A stretch of 44,322 nucleotides of DNA from Nemertoderma westbladi (lineage: Eukaryota; Xenacoelomorpha; Nemertodermatida; Nemertodermatidae), in the NCBI GenBank assembly GCA_032718475.1, contig JAUCBJ010007221.1, positions 1 through 44,322 on the forward strand. Reading direction: 5' to 3'. The position numbers and the translations under genes are program-made. This document shows positions 38,640 to 44,322 of this stretch, piece by piece. Within the stretch, counting starts at the first letter, position 1. Each line of letters opens with the position of its first letter. The notes below the pieces were generated by a model, which had not been told where the DNA came from, did not search any database, and saw only the letters and a list, made by a program, of their open reading frames with translations.

Positions 38640-39443
38640 TGGCCTGCGACATACCTATGCGGTTTATGGGTACATGGTAGCTGTCTGAAGTTATCTGCTT
38701 CCGAAATACAAGTGCTCGCAAAGTGCAAAAACTGCAGAATAGTTTGCAATAAATGTGATTTGAAAGGACCCATTTCCGCCGGCTCGCCACGCAACTCCCT
38801 ATCTGATGAGTCACTAACCCGACTGGAAGCATCCATTACGTCTAACATAGCCGACCTCAGTTCCAAGATTAACGTACTGTGTGCGGACGCCGACGCTGAT
38901 GGCTCTCGTGGAACTGACACTGGCTACACATCCGACGTTTGGAGAAAGGTTACTTCGAAATCACGATCATCTGTAACGAAACCTCTCCTGACACTGGATG
39001 ATGTCAGCAAGGAAGCTGCAGAGCAAAATAAAAGATCAGCCAACATTGTTATAAAGGGACTGGATCTGCCGGCCAGCTCGTCTGATGACGCTAGATCGGT
39101 CGAAGACTTTATGTCCAAGGAATTTAATGTAGAAAATTCCGTGGACACGGTACTTTTCCGACGCGCAGGAAACGCGACGAACAGACAGCCTTCAATGATT
39201 ATTGTTAAGTTAACCTCGGCTGAAAGAAAATCCGCTATATTAAAGGCTAAAAACAAACTGCGGCATTCTGATTCACATTCAAATGTTTACGTATCACCTG
39301 ATTTGACCCGACTTCAGTCTGAACAGGCATTCCTTCGACGTAAATCAAATCGCGATTCGAACAATGTTGGGCGAAGTTCAGGAGGCGAAACATCAAACCC
39401 GATTGCCACCCCCACTGAAAGTTCGGACTCGGAAAACCACTAA
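38640..39443 (+). pseudogene. LINE-C ORF1, N-terminally truncated
   Basis: The frame is open from about 38640 without ATG; the first codon with any start character is GTG at 38712. It opens with the second half of a PHD finger (WVHGSCLKLSASE, KCKNC, CNKC). A Ser-rich coil (LEASITSNIADLSSKINVL) and the C-terminal ORF1 domain follow (SANIVIKGLDLPASSSDD, VDTVLFRRAGNA, SMIIVKLTSAERKS). It ends at TAA 39441-39443, which overlaps ORF2. The loss of the N-terminus marks the 5' truncation point of this insertion. Confidence 0.8.
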
Positions 39444-42262
39444 AGGGAGAAAATTCCCGTAATTCAAACCCGCTTGTACAGTGTTGTACTTTTAATGCTC
39501 AGTCATTGGGTAACAAACTATTGGATCTTGAACTGTTTTTATCCGATTCAAGATGTGACTTAATCGGTATTACCGAATCGTGGTTAACTGATGATATTAC
39601 CGACGAGATGTTAAGTGGCGATGGGAAATTTAATGTGTATAGAAATGACCGTACTACTAGAGGTGGCGGTGTGGTCTTACTTGTTAAAAAAGAAATAATT
39701 GCTATAAAGGTTCCCCTAAATAACATGAAGTATGGTAGCGATATTGAAGTTGTTGCAGTAGATTTACTAAGTAACACTCCATCTCGTGTAATATGTGCAT
39801 ATAGATCGCCATCTTCTAGTATAGATACTGATACCCGTTTTTGTAAATATTTATCAGATTTATGTGAGGTACAGTACCCAGTCGCACTCTGTGGTGATTT
39901 TAATCTCAGACTATTTGACTGGCAAACAAATTCACACCCAGACAGTCCATTGTATAATCTATTTGCAAACTTTATCCTGGATAATGGTTTAACTCAATTA
40001 CAGTACAACCCCACACGATTGAGTAGTGTTCTTGATTTGGTGTTTACGTCAGATGAGTTATTTATTTCTAATGTTCATGTTTCTGCTGGTTTAGGTACGA
40101 GTGATCACGATGGATCAGTATTTTTTAGCATATTCACCCCGCAACCGGAAACTTATGATGACCGCGATTTTTATTATGATTTTAAAAATGCAGATTATGT
40201 AAACTTTTCTAGATTTGTTGATAATAATAATTGGGTATCCGAGTATGAATCATGTATATCTGTTAATGACTACTGGACAACATTTAGTAATATTTTAAAA
40301 TCTGGTATAGAACGTTTTGTTCCTCGAATTTTACTGCGAAAGTCAAATAAGAGATCATATCCGGCTTACGTACGAACTCTTCAAAAAAGAAAAAAAATAG
40401 CGTGGCGGCGAAGACACACTGTAGATGGCCAGGTCGAATACAAAAGGTGTGCCAAAGCAGCTTCAAAGGCGGTTTACCGTGCCGCATGTATTCGTGAAAA
40501 TAAGATACTAAGTTCTGGTAAGTCGGATGCAATTTTCTCTTACGTAAATTCAAAGCGTAACAATCGAGCTGGTATTTCCGCTTTTAAGTACAATGGTAGT
40601 ATTATTGTTGACGATTGCGCGAGAGCTAATATACTTGCAAGTGTGTTTACAGAAAATTTCACCACTGATGATAATGTTTTGCCAAATTTTACCAATAAAG
40701 TATCTTCTAGTGTGCATATATCGAATATAGACTTTTCACCTGTTAATGTTTTTTCAGTTCTTCGTAAATTAGAGCCTAAATTAAGCAGAACTCCTGATGG
40801 TTTACCATGTTACATATTTTCTAAACTGGCGCGTTGTCTGGCGGCTCCTTTATCTGTAATTTTTAAGGTATCATTTGAATCACACACTTTACCCGACATA
40901 TGGCGTACAGCCGATATTATACCCTTATTTAAAAAGGGAGATCCAACTGATCCTTACAATTATCGTCCCATATCACTTACTTGTATTGGTTGTAAAATAA
41001 TGGAATTATGTATAAAAACAGAATTGCTTGATTATCTACTGACAAACCATATAATAACAAAGTCTCAACATGGTTTCATGAAAAGACGGTCTACATGTAC
41101 ACAACTTTTGGAATCTACAAACCATTGGTACAAACAGCTTGATAATCGCAATTCCGTTGATATAATTTATGTAGATCTAGCTAAGGCCTTTGACTCTGTG
41201 GTACATAACAAGTTGGTGCATAAGTTGTCTTGCTATGGTATATCAGGTAATTTATTATTATGGATTAGGGCTTTTCTTTCCAATCGCACGCAACGCGTGG
41301 TTGTTGGAAATCAGCATTCGATAACTTGTGACGTCATTTCCGGCACCCCCCAGGGTAGTGTATTGGGTCCCCTTCTCTTCCTGTTGTTTGTAAACGACCT
41401 GCCAGACATAATTAGTCCAGTTACCTGTCAGCTGTTTGCCGACGATTTGAAAATGTATGCGAAGAGTGATGATAGTCATCTTTTAATTTCAGCTATTCAG
41501 AGGTTGGAATTTTGGACCAAAAACTGGCAGCTTAAAATAGCAGTTGATAAATGTAGAGTTATCCATGTGGGTGCAAAGAAAGTGAATGGTGCAGTCGATT
41601 TTTATTTGAATGACATTTTAATTCATTCTGATTGTAAGTTCAAAGACCTAGGTGTCCTTATTGCTGATAATTTAAAGTTTGAACTACATTGTAAGGAGAA
41701 GGTTTCTAAGGCTCTCAAAATCGTTAATTTAATATTTCGTTGTTTTTATACAGATAATATGAGTGCATTGTTGAAAGCGTATACAAGTTATGTCAGACCT
41801 ATACTTGAATATTGCACCCCTATTTGGTCACCGTTTCAATTGGGTAGTATAGATCTAGTTGAACGCGTGCAGCGTTATTTTACACGCAGGTTATACGCCC
41901 GTTGTGGCCTGAGTCGTAATAATTATATTAAACGTTTAGAGTTTTTAAATTTGCAGCCACTGGAGGTCCGTAGAATTATATTTGATTTAAAAATGTCTTA
42001 CAATATTATTAATAATGGTGTTGATTTAGATTTTAATTCATTTTTTACTGCATCATGTCATTCTACGCGTAGCAATGGTTATAAATTATTTATAAATCGT
42101 TATAGACTCCAGATTACTAAGTACAGTTTTGCAAACCGAGTAGTGCCAATTTGGAATAGTTTGCCGCCAGACGTTGTAAACGCGCACAGTTTAAATATTT
42201 TTTCGAGAAAATTGCGTAACGTAGAACTAATGCAACACTGTCTTTTTGACAGACATTTGTAA
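39419..42262 (+). CDS. LINE-C ORF2: intact APE-RT protein
   Basis: The frame is open from 39419, -1 relative to ORF1, and has no ATG before the APE domain, which begins CCTFNAQSLGNKLLDLEL. APE motifs: GITESWL, CGDFNLRLFDW and TSDHDGS. RT: DIIPLFKKGDPTDPYNYRPI, motif A IYVDLAKAFDSVV, GTPQGSVLGPLLFLLFVNDL and LFADDLKMYA. The C-terminal region ends VVPIWNSLPPDVVNAHSLNI. All catalytic residues looked for are present and no internal stop occurs over about 940 codons. Product: endonuclease plus reverse transcriptase for target-primed reverse transcription. The start mechanism is unknown (see the junction finding). Confidence 0.9.
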   Translation, partial: KFGLGKPLKGENSRNSNPLVQCCTFNAQSLGNKLLDLELFLSDSRCDLIGITESWLTDDITDEMLSGDGKFNVYRNDRTTRGGGVVLLVKKEIIAIKVPLNNMKYGSDIEVVAVDLLSNTPSRVICAYRSPSSSIDTDTRFCKYLSDLCEVQYPVALCGDFNLRLFDWQTNSHPDSPLYNLFANFILDNGLTQLQYNPTRLSSVLDLVFTSDELFISNVHVSAGLGTSDHDGSVFFSIFTPQPETYDDRDFYYDFKNADYVNFSRFVDNNNWVSEYESCISVNDYWTTFSNILKSGIERFVPRILLRKSNKRSYPAYVRTLQKRKKIAWRRRHTVDGQVEYKRCAKAASKAVYRAACIRENKILSSGKSDAIFSYVNSKRNNRAGISAFKYNGSIIVDDCARANILASVFTENFTTDDNVLPNFTNKVSSSVHISNIDFSPVNVFSVLRKLEPKLSRTPDGLPCYIFSKLARCLAAPLSVIFKVSFESHTLPDIWRTADIIPLFKKGDPTDPYNYRPISLTCIGCKIMELCIKTELLDYLLTNHIITKSQHGFMKRRSTCTQLLESTNHWYKQLDNRNSVDIIYVDLAKAFDSVVHNKLVHKLSCYGISGNLLLWIRAFLSNRTQRVVVGNQHSITCDVISGTPQGSVLGPLLFLLFVNDLPDIISPVTCQLFADDLKMYAKSDDSHLLISAIQRLEFWTKNWQLKIAVDKCRVIHVGAKKVNGAVDFYLNDILIHSDCKFKDLGVLIADNLKFELHCKEKVSKALKIVNLIFRCFYTDNMSALLKAYTSYVRPILEYCTPIWSPFQLGSIDLVERVQRYFTRRLYARCGLSRNNYIKRLEFLNLQPLEVRRIIFDLKMSYNIINNGVDLDFNSFFTASCHSTRSNGYKLFINRYRLQITKYSFANRVVPIWNSLPPDVVNAHSLNIFSRKLRNVELMQHCLFDRHL

Positions 42263-42688
42263 ATATTTTTATTTTGTATATACTACTCTCATGTGCATTT
42301 TTTTAAATTCTCATATATTTGTGCCCATTTTTTAAAATCTGCTTCATCACACACTGTTTGTTCATGGTTACATATTTGTTATTTTATGCTACTACGTACG
42401 CTTATTTGTTGTAATTACATAACGTTTTTATCAGTTTATTGCATCATAAATTACAATAATTTTAAATTACTTACCGTTATACTGTATATTTAGTAAAGGT
42501 TTCGAAATGAGTATTCCGATCCGATGCTAGGTTACCTATTAGTGCTCCCGGAAGGGAACCTTGGTGATTTTCTCCCTTTAATTTTAATATTTTAATCTGT
42601 GTGTTTCCGATTTAAATTTTAATATTAGTTGTGAAATAAATAATTGTATCGGGCTGAATTTTTTTTTAATCGAAAGTATATCAAAAAA
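42263..42688. other. LINE-C 3' UTR and short flank
   Basis: AT-rich 3' UTR, tail near 42640, then T-rich sequence up to the SINE target duplication. No gene. Confidence 0.5.
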
Positions 42689-42935
42689 AAACAAAGGGCG
42701 GGGTAGCTCAGTTGGTTGAGCGCCGGGCCTGCAATCTATTGGTTGTAGGTTCAGCCCCGCCAGTGTCCACTCAGCCTTTCATCCACTGGGGTCGATAAAA
42801 TGAGTACCAGTTAAATAACTGGAAGCAAATCTTGGGATAGGAGTAGCGCCCACCCCTACCCTCGGGTAGCAGCTATCGAAAGAGGAGCCTTCGGGTCGCC
42901 TCCTGCTTTGGCCGACTGTTTGCTTTTATGCTTTG
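42689..42935 (+). mobile_element. tRNA-headed SINE with conserved central domain
   Basis: The head (42697-42761) has a perfect A box TAGCTCAGTTGG (42704-42715) and a B-box-like GGTTCAGCCCC (42748-42758). Acceptor arms GGCGGGG and CCCCGCC are perfectly complementary, but the anticodon arm does not fold. The body contains CTTTCATCCACTGGGGTCGA and AATGAGTACCAGTTAAATAA, resembling the central domain I know from cephalopod and other invertebrate SINEs (Ceph-type). A direct repeat ATATCAAAAAA flanks it (42678-42688 and 42936-42946), fitting a target duplication. Family assignment is from memory of the domain and needs alignment. Confidence 0.75.
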
Positions 42936-42946
42936 ATATCAAAAAA

Positions 42947-44322
42947 TAAGAGTTTTGAACGGGGGGACCTGAAATTCACCAGGGGGAACTTTTTTTTATA
43001 AGGCTTTGAATTATTACTACTACTGTAAAAGCTTTTGTGGGATAACTGATACGTTTGCCTTTGCTGGCCAGTTCCCCCCCGGTCGCTAGAATACTCTCAA
43101 AGGGATTTATAACTAAAATAGTGCAAGCTACCAGCTTATTGGCTGATGTGCTGTACGGAGATATCTGGGCTCAGTTTAATCGGCCAACCAGCTTAGGGAG
43201 GTTGCCTCTGCCCTGCTGTCCGTGTCGGCCAATAGAATTTGCGTGGGCGTTGATTTCGACCTATCCCAGAGCTACTGAACTGAATTTCCTATCTCTATGC
43301 TCATCCTCTGTGTTGAACGGGGCTTCGTGGAATAAGGGTAGTTGGTATCCTCGTATAGTTATTCTAGTCATATGATTCTTCATATGATTCTGTTGTTATG
43401 TTCCCATTTTTCGCCATAACACCGGCTTTTGGGAAGAACTCCAGTAAAACTGCTTAAATTATCGAAAGTATAACTGTTACCCCGGTGGTCTTAACTTACC
43501 TAAATCACTTAATTTAACTGCACTAATCATATTGTTTGTACTGTTATTTACCGTCAGTTATTAATTGTATCTATTTGTTGATGAAATATTGCCCTTTGGA
43601 GAATACGGATAAATCACCCAAATTTCCCAATTTTCTTGATACACTACAGGTTAGAGAGACAGGCTATATATAACAATTGCGATTTATATTAATGTGGTGT
43701 GTATTGAATCTAATGTTATTTAGCAGACCCTACATGAGTCAATTACTGCTCTCTTTATGTGTGATCAAATATATTGACGGTCGGCAGAATAGTGTGCATG
43801 ATTGTGATTGGTAACAAAGTATTTCCTAAAGAATACGCCTTATACTTTAATCATAAGCGGTATCGTTGCGTTTAGTATAAGTCCTAGTTCTGTTTAAATA
43901 GATAGAGCGCCACGTCCTAAAGGAACTGTTAATATTTCCCGAAAGCCAATAATATCTGTCAGAAATTAATTATTAACGATCTATCGAATAATACAGTAGG
44001 TTTACACTGCAACCTTACACTGCAATAATAAAATTTAAGCATCCGAATTCAGCCTCCCGGGTGTAGATCCATCGGGTGAATGATCGCGCATGGGCTGACT
44101 TCGGCTAATGTTTTGTGTATTAGCATAAAATATTGTCGTATGCTAAAGGTGTTTTAATTAACTAAAAGACATATAAATTTTGGCAGGTTAAACTGCTAAA
44201 GGTCTTCAAAAGCGCGAACAGTAACAGTTAACGATCTTATTGCAGTAGGCAATAAGGTTGCAAAATACCGTAGTGACCGGTAAACCTGAACCGGTACTTC
44301 TGTAGGTCAGTAGGCCCAACTG
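42947..44322. other. 1.4-kb right flank without a recognisable gene
   Basis: No supported coding sequence. A plus-strand open stretch at 43055-43375 starts at TTG and shows no domain. TCATATGATTCT is duplicated (43368-43379, 43380-43391). The last bases contain ACCGGT sites. Confidence 0.5.

Larger units (their letters stand above)
38640..42643 (+). mobile_element. LINE-C: CR1-like retroposon, 5'-truncated in ORF1
   Basis: Related to LINE-B by ORF1/ORF2 layout and RT motifs. The copy starts inside the PHD finger of ORF1, and ORF2 is complete. The 3' UTR (42263-42643) contains a GCTCCCGGAAGGGAACCTTG block and ends in AATAAATAATTGTATC. Confidence 0.85.

Noticed and set aside
42697-42761. Functional tRNA gene
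   Set aside because: The acceptor arm pairs, but the anticodon arm and T stem do not fold and a SINE body follows without a terminator.
43055-43375. 106-codon plus-strand open stretch
   Set aside because: It starts at TTG, has no recognisable domain or coding context, and is surrounded by non-coding sequence.

Overview
The window looks like a repeat-rich stretch of a metazoan nuclear genome, most likely an aquatic invertebrate. It carries BEL/Pao LTR retroelements, CR1-like LINEs whose ORF1 has a PHD finger, an RTE-like LINE, a Merlin DNA transposon and a tRNA-headed SINE. The only candidate host gene is a secreted PAN/Apple protein split by GT-AG introns. I cannot name the species.

Left third (1-20400): BEL/Pao territory. 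Positions 1-1035 hold a minus-strand gag-like fragment ending in a charged coiled coil. On the plus strand, element 1 (about 2247-8144) has one uninterrupted gag-pol frame of 1942 codons: CCHC fingers, retropepsin, RT, RNase H, integrase. After a spacer with three copies of a ~170-bp repeat comes ORF-A (9389-11086), with a 3'-5' exonuclease-like segment. ORF-A runs directly into element 2, a 5'-truncated and broken BEL pol (11029-16784). Element 2 is split by a 1.6-kb solo LTR (11393-12993) that carries an array of UUCG hairpins. ORF-B (17327-19048), with three CCHC knuckles, lies downstream, followed by AT-rich sequence and LTR-like promoter/polyA signals near 20275-20376.

Middle (20400-23500): no gene until a signal-peptide PAN-type protein with three visible exons (22273-23489), all joined by phase-1 introns. 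Its downstream part is missing or displaced by LINE-A.

Right half (23640-42950): four LINEs. LINE-A (to 25914) is 5'-truncated and has an in-frame minisatellite inside its RT domain. LINE-B (26378-32338) has ORF1 with a PHD finger and an APE-RT ORF2 interrupted by a Merlin transposon with a perfect 9-bp target duplication. LINE-D (34957-38184) is an intact single-ORF APE-RT element. LINE-C (38640-42643) is related to LINE-B, truncated inside its ORF1 PHD finger, with an intact ORF2. In LINE-B and LINE-C the ORF1/ORF2 junction is conserved: ORF2 is in the -1 frame, overlaps the ORF1 stop, and has no AUG. A GC-rich inverted-repeat element (32403-32939) and a SINE (42689-42935) complete the set. 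The last 1.3 kb shows no gene.

The best leads are the AUG-less ORF1/ORF2 junction shared by two LINEs, the in-frame minisatellite in an RT, the UUCG-hairpin LTR with a ~25-nt sequence shared between coding and non-coding parts of BEL elements, and the extra ORFs downstream of both BEL pol genes.
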